From: Petrolisthes cinctipes
Lineage: Eukaryota; Arthropoda; Malacostraca; Decapoda; Porcellanidae
NCBI GenBank assembly: GCA_033782935.1
Contig: JAWQEG010002443.1
Coordinates: forward strand, 1 to 64,000
Reading direction: 5' to 3'
DNA: 64,000 nt
The translations under genes and the position numbers were made by a program. The notes under the pieces were generated by a model. It worked only from the letters and a program-made list of their open reading frames with translations, had not been told where the DNA came from and searched no databases. Positions 1 to 12,119 of this stretch are shown one piece after another. Within the stretch, counting starts at the first letter, position 1. The number at the start of each line of letters is the position of its first letter.

Positions 1-59
1 GAAACAATCACTTTAACTCTAACAGCTTGGCAGAACTTTGTCTAGACTGTGTCTTGAAC

Positions 60-440
60 TGCTCTATCGAGGAACTATCAACTAACCTCTGCGCGCGTAG
101 CTGATTCCAGACATTGCAGATTGATTTTATATGTGAAGAAATTACCTAACGTATTATGGCGGAAGCGTTTCAAGTCTAGTTTCCATCCATGGTTTCTAGT
201 TGCATTAGTGTTTAAGCTAAACAGGCACTGATAATCCATGTTTTCATATCCACGAAGGATTTTGAAAACTTCAATTAGTTGACCTCTCAAGCGTCTCGTC
301 TCTAATGAGAAGAGTCCTAGTGCCTGCAGCCTTCTCTGGTAGCCCATGTGCTTAATTGATGGGATCAGTTTGGTGGCCCTAGCCTGGACTCTCTCAAGCC
401 TCGCAGTGTCTTTCTTGATCCAACTGGCTTAGAGGGCACG
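60..440 (-). mobile_element. LINE fragment, C-terminal end of RT protein
   Basis: Minus-strand reading gives a degenerate version of the post-RT C-terminal region common in CR1/L2/Jockey-type LINEs: a block like RATKLIPSIKHMGYQRRLQA, then LFSLETRRLRGQLIEVFKIL and a short region ending near position 78. The piece upstream of about 350 is in the same frame but contains a stop. No RT catalytic motif is present, so this is a 5'-truncated dead copy whose 3' end lies towards or beyond position 1. Family recognition is from motif memory. Confidence 0.7.
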
Positions 441-511
441 AACATTGATTGTTGTGCCATAAAGCAGTCTCGAAATAAGCACCAGGACTCATTCACCCCT
501 TGGCCCATTTC

Positions 512-530
512 CAGAGAGAGAGAGAGAGAG

Positions 531-561
<31 letters not shown>

Positions 562-590
562 TTAAAAGAGAGAGAGAGAGTGTTTCGTTT
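512..590. repeat. compound (GA)n(GT)n(GA)n microsatellite
   Basis: Tracts of GA, then GT, then GA repeat, followed by a short run of the 5-mer TTTCG. Open frames through it are repeat artefacts. Confidence 0.9.
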
Positions 591-815
591 CGTTTCGTTT
601 CACCTGGTCTTGATCACATCCTGGACACGTGCTCACCAACTGTTACCCTCCCGGAATGAGCTCAGAGCTCGTAGTGACCGATCTTTGGTTAAGGCTGGAA
701 CCTTTTTCCACACACCGGAATAGCGAGGTCACAACTCCTCGACTTACGTCCCTTACCTATTCTCTGCTAGGTGAACAGGGGTTACACATTTAAGGAAACA
801 ATCCCATATTGTCTC

Positions 816-887
816 CACCCGACCGGGGATTCGAACCCAAGACCTCTCGGATGTGAGCCGAGCGCGCTAACCACTACACCACCGGGC
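816..887 (-). tRNA. tRNA-Val(CAC)-like sequence, probably tRNA-derived repeat
   Basis: Read on the minus strand, the ends GCCCGGT and GTCGGGT pair over seven positions (including wobbles). Box A is TGGTGTAGTGGTTAGCGCG, the anticodon stem is CTCGG/CCGAG around loop CTCACAT (anticodon CAC), and box B contains GGTTCGAATCC. The D region is about one base short and the T stem has a mismatch and a wobble (TTGGG/CCCCG). Similarity to tRNA-Val is clear, but the defects and the flanking (GT)n favour a SINE head or pseudogene over a working tRNA gene. Confidence 0.5.
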
Positions 888-973
888 TGTGTATGTGTGT
901 GTTTGTGTGTGTGTGTGTAGGTCATGCACACATACACACATATAAATGTAATCATAATATCAACACACATACA

Positions 974-1060
974 TACATACATACACACATTATTATTGTT
1001 TTATTTTTTTTATTATTATTATTATTTTTATTATTATTATTTTTTTTTTATGCAGGTCGA
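974..1060. repeat. AT-rich (TAT)n simple repeat
   Basis: Low-complexity ATT and T tracts with short CATA repeats before them. A 30-base motif containing GCAGGTCGAAATTGACACTATC recurs two to three times just downstream (1050-1145). Nothing gene-like is seen from 1150 to 1900. Confidence 0.7.
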
Positions 1061-1924
1061 AATTGACACTATCAATATTTTCATCAATTTTTGTATGCAG
1101 GTTGAAATTGACACTATCTTTTATTATCAATTTGTTTTATGCAGGTTGGCAAATGATGTGATTTATTGTTCAGTGATGCAAGAGGAGCTCCAGAAAATCA
1201 AAAGTAGCTCAGAAAACGGATATTGAACAGCACAAACTTAAACATTGTTAGAGGTTGTTTTTTCACTGCACAATCAGTGGGAAATAAGACAATGGATATT
1301 TGCGATCTAATTAACAATGATCATTTTGATATCAACCAAGGCTCTTTAATGGATTGCCATTAAATGTCCGGAGTAGTGAAAATTGCACGATTTTTAAGAA
1401 AAGACTGAAAACACATCTGTCAGCTGAATGTTACGACACAGATGATATGAGTATTACTAGTGATTATAGTGTTTAATAATATTGAGAGAAGCCCTGCGGA
1501 GCACCATCTGCTTGTGGAGCGGGGTATAGAATATCCAACAACAAGTAACAAGGTTGTGCGGTCCCAGGAGTCTCGGTACAGGGGTAAGTTTGTGTTGTAT
1601 ATTTATATTGGTGCTTTATAAACATGTACAGACACACACCACACAAAACAACATACACATGTACACTAACAATATTCTACACATATTGCTCACTAGTTTT
1701 AATACTCTACAACACTGACAATAAAAACACTGGCTGCACACATACCAACACACCAGACTCACTAACACCAGACATCTACACCCACACCTCCATATACACA
1801 CACCTGTTCGGGAACCTGGGCACCCCTAAGGGCCCTCAAGGATTTAAGGTGGCTTGACTCGACAATCTCCAGGGTGCCCTGTTGCTCCTTATGTTGTGTG
1901 GTGACACAGGGGCTCTGATCAACC

Positions 1925-2445
1925 TTGGCCCCCTCACCCCAAAGTACCCCTGTCAATTATGCTGATGGGCGGTCAAGTGGGGCCAGCGGGCCATCCAGTG
2001 CGAACGCTGCTGTGAGGTTTCCCAGCATGCAGGCTGGTATCATGTCAGCTGTGTTGGGGGATTCACGGCGGCGTTCGACGGATTGGAGGGTCGGAGCCTT
2101 TCGTGGATCTACTGGGACTGTGGTGCGCCCAATTTTACCTCCTCCCTATTTCACTCCCCAATGCACCACACCTATAGATTCAGTTCATTAGACACCACCA
2201 CTTCATCTCAACCACCACCCACAACCCACAACACACCTCCACCATTAGATAGGATCACCCGACGCTTAGGTAGACGCAACAGAGACAATTCCTCCCCTAC
2301 ACAAAACCGACAGCAAGACATGACTTCCCTTAACTCTGCATCATCCACTCCTCCTCTCCCAAACCATTCTACACCCAACCAGACTCTCCCTAGTACACGC
2401 ACATTTTCCATAACGCCAATCACCATCCCCAATAGATCATAGATC
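1925..2445 (+). pseudogene. possible ORF1 or 5' leader of the downstream LINE
   Basis: Two overlapping frames (1925-2191 and 2083-2442) encode Ser/Thr/Pro-rich sequence with a basic patch (RRLGRRNRD near 2260). They stop about 60 bases before the endonuclease frame. The composition would fit a degraded LINE ORF1, but I see no zinc knuckle, coiled coil or other diagnostic motif. The link to the LINE is by position only. Confidence 0.3.
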
Positions 2446-2507
2446 ATCCATCCTCACACCCCATTCTACCACCAACACCACACTCGACTCCATCACCCAT
2501 AAAAAAC

Positions 2508-3132
2508 TGTCTTCCCTTCGTACCCTAATCATTAACTTCCGCAGTATCATAAACAAAAGAGCCGCCTTTCACCAAACCCTTCAGACCTATGACCCCGACA
2601 TTATTATAGGGACAGAGACCTGGCTCACCTGACATCCAGGACAGTGAAATCTTCCCGATGGACAGTCCCTATAATATGACCCTACACAGGAAGGACACAA
2701 TAGACGATAACCATGGCGGAGTCCTAATTGCGACAAAAGCCAGGACTAGTTGCGACCCCAGCCACCGAACTAAACACAGACTCCGAAATCATATGGACTA
2801 AATTACAAATACAGGGCTGCAGGACACTCATTATAGGATCCTTTTATCGTCCCCCAAATTCAAACTTAGAATACCTGCAGACCCTTGACGAATGTTTATC
2901 TAAAATTGACCCCTCCAAAAATATATGGTTGGCTGGCGACTTTAACCTTCCCGACATAAACTGGACAGCACAGGCGACACTGGACAATTCCACCCATGAA
3001 GGCGACTTACTGTTACAGACTGACATTGAACTCTTACATGAAAATCTTATTAACATTAACACCCACTCACATACTCAAATAGTACTCGAACCAACACGCA
3101 CACAAGCCAGTGTAGAAAGACATAAGACATAA
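2508..3132 (+). pseudogene. APE-type endonuclease domain of LINE A, frameshifted
   Basis: The frame opens with LRTLIINFRSIINKRAAFHQ and DIIIGTETWLT, giving the Asn and catalytic Glu motifs of APE-like LINE endonucleases. It then hits a stop near 2631 and shifts. From 2770 the frame continues with IIGSFYRPP and WLAGDFNLPDINW, the Tyr and Asp-Asn motifs. The terminal Ser-Asp-His motif is not readable. In a live element this domain nicks target DNA to prime reverse transcription. At least two frame breaks rule out a functional product. Confidence 0.8.
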
Positions 3133-3383
3133 GACATGAGGTCACATCCAACATATTAGACTTATTTCTCACAAACAACATTTCCTTAATTAATTACAAG
3201 GACACGAGTACTACCTGGTCTTAGTGACTATAAGGTGATACATTTGATGCAAACATCAAGCTTGACCGGTATTACAACATTGCTACACAACATTTCCTTG
3301 TTACACACCCACAAGACAAAGCCAACGCACTTAACACACAATTCCGGTCCGTTTTTACCCATGAACATGAACACTTACCAGAC

Positions 3384-5003
3384 ATGCCAACACCATCACA
3401 CCCACCAATCCCTCCCATTCATATAAACACCCAAGGAATTGATAAACTTTTATCTGAGGTAGACATACATAAAGCGACTGGACCAGACAATACACCCTGC
3501 AGGATATTGAAAACTAACACCAATGTTCTTGCCCCTGTCCTGCAGGTTATATTCTCACAGACTTTACAGACCGGTGAAATCCCTCAAGACTGGCTTTTGG
3601 CAAATGTGACCCCAATTTTTAAATCCGGAGACAGGACCCTTTCGATTAATTATAGATCAATTTCACTTACCTCAGTCCACTGCAAAATTTTAGAACACAT
3701 AATTCATAGACATGTAATGGACCACTTTGATAGGCAAAATATACTGACCGACAATCAACACGGTTTTCGGCCTAAATGTTTGTGTGAGACACAGCTACTG
3801 GTAACTACTCATGACATCTTGCAGTCCCTCAATGACACAAAAATTAGACAAGTTGACACCATAGTATCAGACTTTGCCAAAGCCTTCGACAAAGTCTCTC
3901 ACCAAAGACTACTACACAAGTTAGAATTCTATTGCATACAGGGAAAAATTCTTCACTGGATTAGAACGTTCTTGACTACCAGAAAGCAACGCGTAGTTCT
4001 TGACGGTAGTCAGTCTCCACCTGTTTCAGTGACCTCTAGTATACCCCAGGGCACTGTCCTTGGTCCCCTTCTCTTCCTTTCATACATTAATGACCTCCCA
4101 CTCTCACTTTCCTCTAGCATTAGACTCTTTGCAGACGATAGTTTAGTTTACAGACCAATTAAAGATAGGAATGACTGCCTTCGACTACAGGACGACCTAA
4201 CTGCACTTGCAGATTGGGAAGCCAAGTGGCAAATGACATTTAGACCAGACAAATGCCATCACATCCGTTTTACCCGAGCCCATAATCCCATTCCACAGAC
4301 AAACACAACACCAACCTCAACACAGTCACTTCCCACAAATACTTGGGCGTCCACATCTCAGCGGACATGAGGTGGAACACACACATATATAGGTAACATC
4401 AAGGCCAAAGCTAGTAGGGTCGTGGGGTTCTTGAGCAGGAACCTCAGCAGGTGTAACACAGACATCAAAATTATTGCTTATAACACATTCATTCAACCAC
4501 ATTTAGAGCATTGCGACACCGTCTGGGACTCACACACTTACAATAATATCAATAAATTAGAGTCCATACAAAACAAAACTGCAAGATGGGCCAGACGTGA
4601 TTACAGACACACTACATCAGTCACTTTGCTTAAACAAGACACAAAACTAATATACACTGATATACACAGACAACAGATGATATACAAAATCACAAACAAG
4701 TTAGTTGACATAGACAAAGACACATATCTACACCCTACAAGTATACGTACCACTAGAGGCAGCCACAACTTAAAATACCATACATACCAGACAAGCACTG
4801 ATATATTTAGGCATTCATTCTTTCCCCGCAGCATCCAAGAGTGGAATCATCTCCCATCTCACGTAGTTAATAGCCCCACTCTTGACACGTTTAGAAATAG
4901 CATCACCAATCATTACCTCCCCAATCCTAATCCTCAACCTGCAGTCCCTGACCCAATCCACCCTTATCCTAACCCCCTTCCTAATCCTCCCCTGGATCCT
5001 TAA
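3384..5003 (+). pseudogene. reverse transcriptase and C-terminal region of LINE A, one frameshift
   Basis: Readable RT blocks in order are KATGPDNTPCRILK, YRSISLTSVHCKILEHI, NQHGFRPKCLCETQLL, DFAKAFDKVSHQRLL (catalytic Asp), SIPQGTVLGPLLF and the active site LFADDSLVYR, then WQMTFRPDKCHHIRFTR. The frame breaks at about 4310-4420, where KYLGVHISADMRWNTHI is read in another phase. The rest (4422-5003) carries the usual tail with HLEHCDTVWDSHTYNNINKL and ends WNHLPSHVVNSPTLDTFR. The core RT residues survive, but the frameshift and the upstream endonuclease damage make it a fossil. Confidence 0.88.
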
Positions 5004-5375
5004 ATCCCCCGCACAACCCCCGCATATTATGCTGCCCATGAGCGGCCCTCTGCGGGACCCAAAACTTGAACTTGAACTGTCCCTCTTTTCATTCTATTTC
5101 CTTGCTGCTTGCTGTCTCACCTCTCTATCATTTTTTTCTGGTGCTATATGACCTCGCTGTTGCGGCGCCTAATATCAATCAATAAATCGTGTATGACAAC
5201 ACCACCACCATCAGAAAGGTAAGTACCCCATCATTGCCATCTTCAACAGGTTTTGCGATAGTGAGACAGTCATCCGAAATCTTTCTAAGCTACAGGGAAC
5301 ACATATTTCCATCAATGTAGACTTGTGCCCCGCATTGCAGTAGATGAAAAAAGGCACAACTTCCTCATTTAAGGG

Positions 5376-5530
5376 GGAAGTTTTGTGTTGGTAATTCTGG
5401 AGCAACTGAATCCTCCAAACTATTCCAAGCAACGGAACACCATTATTTTTGCCCCTCTGGTCCTGTTTCCTAGCATACTTAGGAGGAATCAAGGCACTCC
5501 AATGTACCAAAACCGAATTACCACCTTAAG
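5376..5530. mobile_element. foldback MITE, family F7 (CTTAA-bounded)
   Basis: A short palindromic element with ends reading TTAAGGGGGAAGTTTTGTG and (inverted) TTAAGGTGGTAATTCGG. The body holds paired arms TGAATCCTCCAAACTATTCC and AGCATACTTAGGAGGAATCA. Related copies lie at 15.92-16.18, 21.16-21.44, 48.34-48.65, 51.77-51.92 and 62.24-63.34 kb. It is non-coding. Terminal TTAA/TTA suggests a Harbinger- or piggyBac-mobilised MITE (inference). Confidence 0.65.
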
Positions 5531-6425
5531 GCAAGCCAAGAGCGAAAGAAAAATTGCATATTTTCGCCATACGAAGTTAATTATAAAAGAAAGACACAAC
5601 TACAAAGTTACTGCTGAACCTGAACCAACAACAACAACAACCCGAAATACCAGTGAAATAATGTCTGACGTCACCGGGGATGGCGCTGCTGCCCCCACCT
5701 GAGCCGCCACTAGTGCTTTAGTTGGTATCCAGAACCTGACAACCACGAGTCGTGAGGGACTGGCGGCATTATTCCCACGTCTGGAAGAGTATATACACAG
5801 GGGGAATTTAGATCCAATCAGCAGCCTGAACTCCCAGGCAGTGATGACGTACAGTTGCCATCAAGCTTGTTTTGCATTGCAGAAAAGTTAAATCTGCATA
5901 TTAACAACTTATCACTGGGTTTGTTTCACCTGAGCAGACGACTGAATTTCGGTCCATTTCATATATTTTCCTGGTACCAGATACAACAGCAGCATATTCA
6001 TGGATGAGGTGGCCTTGAGTCATCTGATGGCAAATGTACCTGTAGCTTGGCTCTGACATCATTGAAACTTTTCCAGTAAGTTTTGTGAAGAAGCAAATAT
6101 TATTCCTTCTATATTGCTTACTGATTGTGAATGTTAATGGGAAATAAATTTTTATAAAAACAAAAAATTTTAGAGTAATTTTCTGGAACATATATTTAAA
6201 ACATTTATGACTGTGAAAGTTGCCATGTAGGCTAATTTTGTACCCACATTTCGAACTTAAACAAAGTAGGGACGAGAGCTAGATTCACTAATTTCACTAA
6301 AGGAGGTTGTAGCCTTAAGTTACGACAGTATTTTAGTATCTTTGCTATTTTGGTTTTGCTTTCCAGCTTTATCATCATTTGAAAACATTGCTATACTGTA
6401 TTTATTTCTCATGTTCAGTCAACAA
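5531..6425. other. no supported gene; weak coding-like stretch 5640-5890
   Basis: The stretch 5660-5890 can be read as short peptide segments (for example LAALFPRLEEYIHRGNLDP) broken by a stop at 5701, but no family is recognised. The rest is unique AT-rich DNA with no long frame. Confidence 0.4.
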
Positions 6426-6429
6426 TCCA

Positions 6430-7176
6430 TTCGGAACAGTACCCTTTGAGATTCATGACTAACTTCTAACAACTCCTTATCCGCATCACCAACACCACCT
6501 CCGGCCCACCCCCGTCGCTGATTGATGTTGCCTCGTCCACTCAACCGGGGGAATGTTGGGAAGACACCACCACCACCATCACCATCACCTGAGCCTGCCC
6601 AACAAGACTCAGAGACGAAGGAAAACACCGACACCAGTTTTTACTTCATCTCCACCACCACCAAAGATGACTCCAACGAAGACAACATGGACCTGGAGGA
6701 TGAAGGGGGATGTCAGATGGTGGGGAAGAGGAGGAGAAGGACAGACAGTCCACCAATACCACCACCACCTACTGTCACCGTAGAGTTGTGGATGACTGCC
6801 ACTCCTCGCCTTGACCTATTCTCCCAGTACACTTCACGCTACCGGGACCCCGACGTCTTCAAGGTTCGGGAGGTGTGGACGAGCAGAGCAACACCGTCTG
6901 CTCGTCCACTCTCCAAAGCATCAACACAACAAATCTCCTTCCAGCCGATTTCCAACACACAGAGGAGGAGGAGACCCTAACACACACACACACACACACC
7001 CTGACACACACACACACCTTGACACACACACACACACACACACCTTGACACACACACACACCCTGACACACACGTAAACTTTTCAACATACATACAAGCA
7101 ATCACTCTATAAATATATCGCCTTAATGATCATTATGAAGTCGATAGGAATAAAGCATAATTAACAACAACAACAC
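6430..7176 (+). mobile_element. 5'-truncated copy of the cold-shock-domain repeat family
   Basis: This segment is a diverged copy of 38.32-38.91 kb. Both read RPLN..NVGK, an acidic stretch with TDTS and DNMDxED, a basic KRxRR, IDSPP or TDSPP, PPPTVTVxxWM, then DPDxFxVREV, followed by (CA)n and the shared 3' block TCACTCTATAAATATATCGC. The copy ends in a short (AAC)n run at 7163-7176, typical of a LINE-style tail. The cold-shock part at 37.7 kb is missing here, as expected from 5' truncation. Confidence 0.7.
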
Positions 7177-7200
7177 AGTGGAAAAGTCTCCCTCAGTGTA

Positions 7201-7397
7201 CAGTCGCGGCAAATAGTCCTTAACCAGTCAATGATGGATAGCCGTGACCAACATAGGAGCATCCGAAAACTCGAAGCATATATACCCATACCGTCATCAG
7301 GCAGCTGACTGAAGCAACGAATCCACGTGTTCACAGTTCTAAACAGCTGGCCGCACCTTTCCATCACAGGCTGGTCAAGGACTATCTGCCGCCACTG
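7201..7397. mobile_element. TA-flanked MITE, family F1
   Basis: The ends CAGTCGCGGCAAATAGTCCT and, inverted, CAGTGGCGGCAGATAGTCCT bound a 197-bp element flanked by TA on both sides (7199-7200, 7398-7399), as in Tc1/mariner-mobilised MITEs. An open frame across it is an accident of the repeat. A partial inverted relative is at 34441-34606. Confidence 0.75.
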
Positions 7398-7869
7398 TAC
7401 TTTCCTGCCACATACCAGTAGTCCGAGCGTAGCCTTATGCAGGATATTTTTTACCTAGCTTTGAAAGATATATGATTTTTTTTTTTCATGTAATTGTCAA
7501 TCAACTGCTGCTTATTTTAAATCAGATGGAGGCCACTTCCGAAATGTTGAGCATTTTTAATAACATAAAGAAATAGCTGGGAACTACTTTACTACACGGA
7601 AGAGTACTATGGACTCATGCGTAGTGAGGAAAAACATTGCACGGAAATGGCAAGACTCAATTACATTTCTTATATATCTTATATATTTTATATGTTTTAT
7701 ATGCATAGTAAAATCGTCGTAAGAGCTGATATAAATAGTTAACAGACAGAATTATAATTAATGAATATATAATAATTATAATTAATAAATATATTAGAAT
7801 ATATAATTGATAGATACATAATAATGATAATAATAATAAATAAATAAATATAGTACAATATAAAATTGA

Positions 7870-7915
7870 TAAACATATTAATAATAATAATATTATAATA
7901 ATAATAATAATAATG

Positions 7916-8004
<89 letters not shown>

Positions 8005-8035
8005 AAAAATAAGAATAATTATTAATAAATATATA
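7870..8035. repeat. (AAT)n/(AAG)n microsatellite
   Basis: A long ATA/AAT run grading into AAG repeats. It yields spurious poly-Ile, Leu, Tyr and Arg frames on both strands. Confidence 0.95.
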
Positions 8036-8474
8036 ATAATTGTCAAGGCCCGAACTGGCTGTTTGGTCCTTTGCTGGTTCACTGCTTCCCTTGCCCCAGA
8101 TGATTCCAGAACGAGTCTTCGATACCCGTGTTACTCGTGTCCGGAACTGACAACGGACGAACCTTACTGACTGCAGGCAGAGCACAGCCAGACCTACTAC
8201 CGACAACAACTACCTCCTCGCTCTCTGTTGTTGTTCTCGTGAAACTGGATATCCGTTGGGCTTGAGTCCTAGTTCTCACCCTCGTCCTTCAGATTACTCA
8301 GACCTTCGACAAACAAACCATCAAGTCCTCATGTCTGCCTCTGTGACATATAGAGCAGGATCAGTCCGTGGAACCGAAGTATAGACTCCCGCTCGGAACT
8401 GCAACCAAGACTCCTACAAGCAACAACGCCTGTATCTTGGGTACCGACTAGCTCCGATACGTCTCTGAGTTGTA

Positions 8475-9062
8475 CACTCATGATACATAATCTCTAACCA
8501 GGGAGTTATTAGCCGAGTCGAGGCCTAACGAAGGCAACTCGAGCAGACGCACTCAAATACCAGAAAGCTCTAGTGCTCCACTCAACAAAGTTCGGGACAT
8601 CAATGAAAAAGCGAATATTTTCCACTTAACCAAGCTTCAGTGACTACGACAGCAACCTGCAACCATACAACATAATATATCACTGCTACTAAAAATTATG
8701 TCTTCAACATAAAAACTATTATTGTGTAACAATCATTTTGATCGTGGACAATATATTTCTACTATTTGTATTAATGAACAAATATAAGTTGGAAAAAAAC
8801 CTTGGCCATAGTTTACCTTGAACCCGTGCAATGAAAATTATAATGGGTATGTTATCGTACATTATGTCTCGTTCCAGAGACAATCTCTTGCTGATCATTT
8901 GGTGGGTAAAAAAAAAAAAAAAAAGTTTCAAAGATGCTCCGAATTTTGTTCAGTGAACCACTAAAGCGTTCCGGTATTTGATTGTGTCTGATTCAGTTGC
9001 CTTCGTCTCGTCAACACTTTGGCTAACTCCCTGGTCAGAGATAATGTATCATGAGTGTACTT
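8475..9062. repeat. diverged inverted repeat pair
   Basis: Segment 8475-8600 is similar to the reverse complement of 8947-9062. Shared blocks include TGATACATAATCTCT and CAGGGAGTTA, and then AACGAAGGCAACT and CAAATACC. AAT repeats lie outside both arms. It is probably two opposed copies of a dispersed repeat. No coding content is recognised between 8040 and 9470. Confidence 0.5.
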
Positions 9063-9689
9063 TGTGTGATTATTGTTCTGATGGGCTGATGAGGAGTTTA
9101 TATATATATTTGTGTGTTAGTGAATTGCTTGGTGTTTCTGGGACAGTTACTTTATCCCTAGTGTTGGGAAGATGTTGTATTAAATGCATAATTTTATTTT
9201 CTCGTTTATATATCCACTCGCGTAGACCCACTTTCCTTATCTTGGACCTAAATAAGGGCGAGAAGTTAAATCTTGCCTTTACAATAACAATAATAATAAC
9301 AATAATAATAATAATAATAAATATATAATTGGTAGATACATAATAGTAATAATGAGTAATCGATATGAAGTAATAAGAAGACTAATGATTATTCAATATA
9401 TAATAATAATTAATAAATATATTAGAATAAATAATTAATAGATACATAATAATAATATATATATATTTTTTTTTAATGCCTGCACACTATCCATCGCTTT
9501 CCATACATGACCAACTTTACACACAGGTTCCTTGCCCAATCACAACAAAACATTCCGCCAAAACACTATCTCCACGCGGGAAAAATAATCCAAAAATTAT
9601 CCAAAAACTAAAAAAAAAAAAATATATAAAACTTAGTCCAGATGGAAAATATGGAATCAACGTTAGTGCGATTTTCCGCTAACTGGGCT

Positions 9690-10330
9690 ATTAAAGTTAC
9701 TATCTGCTAGTACCAATAGATGCGGAATTTTATTGGATAGTTTTTGATATAATCGGAATTAGTCTATAGCATTCGAGTCAACCTAAAACATCCCAAAACA
9801 ACCAAAATTTTGACCGAAACAGAATGATTTTACCTACTATTAGTATAATTATTGCTATTATCTCCAGACTGGGCCATTTAACAGACTATTTGCTAGTAAC
9901 AATAGATGGGAAATTTCATAGGCTATGTTTTGGTACAATCTAAAGTTTTTTGAACCACCCGAATTAACCAATATTCACCAAAAACAAACCAAAATTTTGA
10001 CCGAAACAGAATTATTTTACCTACTATTAGTATAATTATTGCTATTATCTCCAGACTGGGTTATTTAACAGACTATCTGCTAGTATCAATAGATGCGGAC
10101 GTTTATTGGCTATTTTTTTAAACAATCTGGAGTTTTTTAAAGTTGCCGAATTGATCATAATTAACCAAAAACAAACTAAAATTTTGACCGGAACAGAATT
10201 ATTCTACCTACTATTGTCATGATTATTACTATTATATCCAGACTAGTCCATTAAACAGACTATCTGTTAGTACCAATACCTGGGGAATTTTATGGGTTAT
10301 CTTTTTTAATACAATCTTGAGTTTGGGGAA
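9690..10330. repeat. tandem repeat, about 188-bp period, about 3.4 copies
   Basis: The block AAATTTTGACCGAAACAGAA followed by ACCTACTATTAGTATAATTATTGC and CCAGACTGGG recurs at about 9806, 9996 and 10180. Each is followed by a TATCTGCTAGTACCAATAGATG block. It is AT-rich and non-coding. Confidence 0.8.
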
Positions 10331-10697
10331 GCACCCAAATGAAAAGGATGAGTGTACTCCAGCACACTAATGAGCCATAATATATATATTATATTACTGA
10401 TGTGTGTACGTGTGTGTGTGTGTGTGTGTGTGTGTGTTAGTTAATATGTATTTCTTGTCTATTGTGACCATACCAAGGTAAAAGTTGTAAAATAAGAATG
10501 AACTGGTATGATGTTACAAAATATTATTATTAATGTTTGGAAAATTGTTTTATTTGTCACTGTGGTTGTCAGCCATCTTGGATACTGAATAATTCTCCAC
10601 ATTGTCCGTCTGGCCTCCATCGGATTTCAACTCACCACCTCAGAAATATTCAAGATCAGTCATAAAATGTTATATATGTTTTAGTGCTAGGTTTTAC

Positions 10698-10880
10698 TTA
10701 AGGGGGTGCGGGAGTAGGGGACAGGCTTGGGGGGGGGAGGGGTTGCAGGAATAGAGAGACAGGTTTGGGGTGGGTAGAAAGCCTGTCCCCTATTCCCGCA
10801 CCCCCCAAGCCTGTCCCCCTACTCCCGCACCCCCCTAACCCCCCCCCCGAACCTGTCCCCCTATTCCTGCACCCCCTTAA
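10698..10880. mobile_element. GC-rich foldback element, family F6, TTAA-flanked
   Basis: Bounded by TTAA on both sides, with arms reading GGGGGTGCGGGAGTAGGGGA and its inverted partner, and the motif ACAGGCTTGGGG inverted as CCCCAAGCCTGTCCCC. G- and C-rich arms in an AT-rich background make it stand out. It is non-coding. Confidence 0.7.
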
Positions 10881-10943
10881 CCATGGCTCAGACTAAGCTT
10901 TGTGTGTAGTAGTCTTGTCTACCAGATACTCCTTATCTACGTA

Positions 10944-11256
10944 CAATAGTGGTCAATAATAATCATCCACATATGGGTATCTCAAACAATTTATTGTCTT
11001 AATGTTTTTACGTTCACATATGATATTATTGTTTTAGGTAGTGCATAGCTGCTTGTAGTAAATTAAAAGATGGTAGTTAACGTGTGTGTGTGTGTGTGTG
11101 AGTTATTGTTTTAAGTAGTGCATAGCTGCTTGTAGTAAATTAAAAGATGTTAGTTAACTTATTTATTGGAAAATTTATCATCTAAGGAACAGAGGGAAGC
11201 TATCAAACTCTTACGTGAGTTACCCCTATATGGATGATTATATATGACCACGACTG
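10944..11256. mobile_element. TA-flanked MITE, family F4, with internal duplication
   Basis: Left arm GTCAATAATAATCATCCACA and right arm GGATGATTATATATGACCAC pair as inverted repeats, and TA flanks both ends. Compared with the 14322-14556 copy it carries a duplicated internal block (TAGTGCATAGCTGCTTGTAG at about 11039 and 11117) separated by a (GT)n run. Confidence 0.7.
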
Positions 11257-11360
11257 TACCTGCTACCTCCGTTATTATCATCATTATTCACGTGACTAGT
11301 GTCAGTAACCCTTGCCCCTCTCCACTATGTAACCAGTGTAGCCTAGATGAAGTGTTATTG

Positions 11361-11524
11361 TTAAGGGGGTGCAGGAATAGGGGGACAGGTTTGGGGTGGG
11401 TAGAAAGCCTGTCCCCTATTCCCGCACCCCCCTAACCCCCTCCCCCCAAGCCTGTCCCCCTACTCCCGCACCCTCCAGACCCCCCAAAAAAAAACCTAAA
11501 CCCCCCCAAGCCTGCCCCCCTTAA
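11361..11524. mobile_element. GC-rich foldback element, family F6
   Basis: TTAA at both edges, with inner arms GGGGGTGCAGGAATAGGGGG and an inverted counterpart, and several tandem CCCCAAGCCTG units. Same family as 10698-10880. Confidence 0.6.
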
Positions 11525-12089
11525 TAGGTTTAGTGTTATTTAGGTTAATTTCTATATGTTATAAGGAATTGTGTTGTAACTTTGTCTTTATACTTGTAAA
11601 CTGTATATAGATACATATTAAATCCCTCCTCTCTTCATGCCCTATTATCCTCTGTGAACCACATTGGTTATCCGTTCTAACTCTAATTTTATTTTAATGT
11701 TGTGCCTAGTCTGGAAGATTAACTGGGCATAACAATATATAATTTCCATATATAATATATATTTCCATAACTAGATAAGTGACACAACTCAAGTTTTGAG
11801 AAAAATGGGTTTAAAGTTTAACATCTGTGCACAAAAGGTTATAGTCTCTCTATTTATAATTCATTTGAACCCTTATTAGAAACTCCAAAAGGAATGATAT
11901 GGACTTCACCACGTAAATTGTCGATGTTTACAAGGGGGGAAGACTATACTAATTCAATTTCGCTAGAGGTGGCGTTTATCCCGTTATGGAAATAGACGCC
12001 TCAATTATTTATTATATATATATTATATTAATTATAAGGTTTAATGAAAGACAAACATAACTCCTGAAATTAAACAATTAATCAAACCA
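11525..12089. other. no gene seen
   Basis: AT-rich unique sequence without a long frame. The part from about 11840 may be the leading edge of the LINE remnant that is recognisable from 12120. Confidence 0.4.
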
Positions 12090-12119
12090 TGAAACAAACT
12101 TCAAAATATATACGTGAAA

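Larger units (their letters stand above)
2490..5190 (+). mobile_element. non-LTR retrotransposon (LINE A), CR1/L2/Jockey group, decayed
   Basis: The element runs from an APE-type endonuclease remnant through reverse transcriptase and a C-terminal region to a 3' UTR ending GGCGCCTAATATCAATCAAT at about 5185. The 3' UTR holds one copy of a unit (TGCTTGCTGTCTCACCTCTC onwards, about 5104-5157) that is tandemly amplified at 22.46-22.95 kb. Several frameshifts and stops make this copy inactive. Clade placement is from RT motif style and needs a tree. Confidence 0.85.

Noticed and set aside
7161..7367. 68-residue frame with a twin at 34407-34685
   Set aside because: Both are readings through F1 MITE copies; the inverted terminal repeats explain the conservation.
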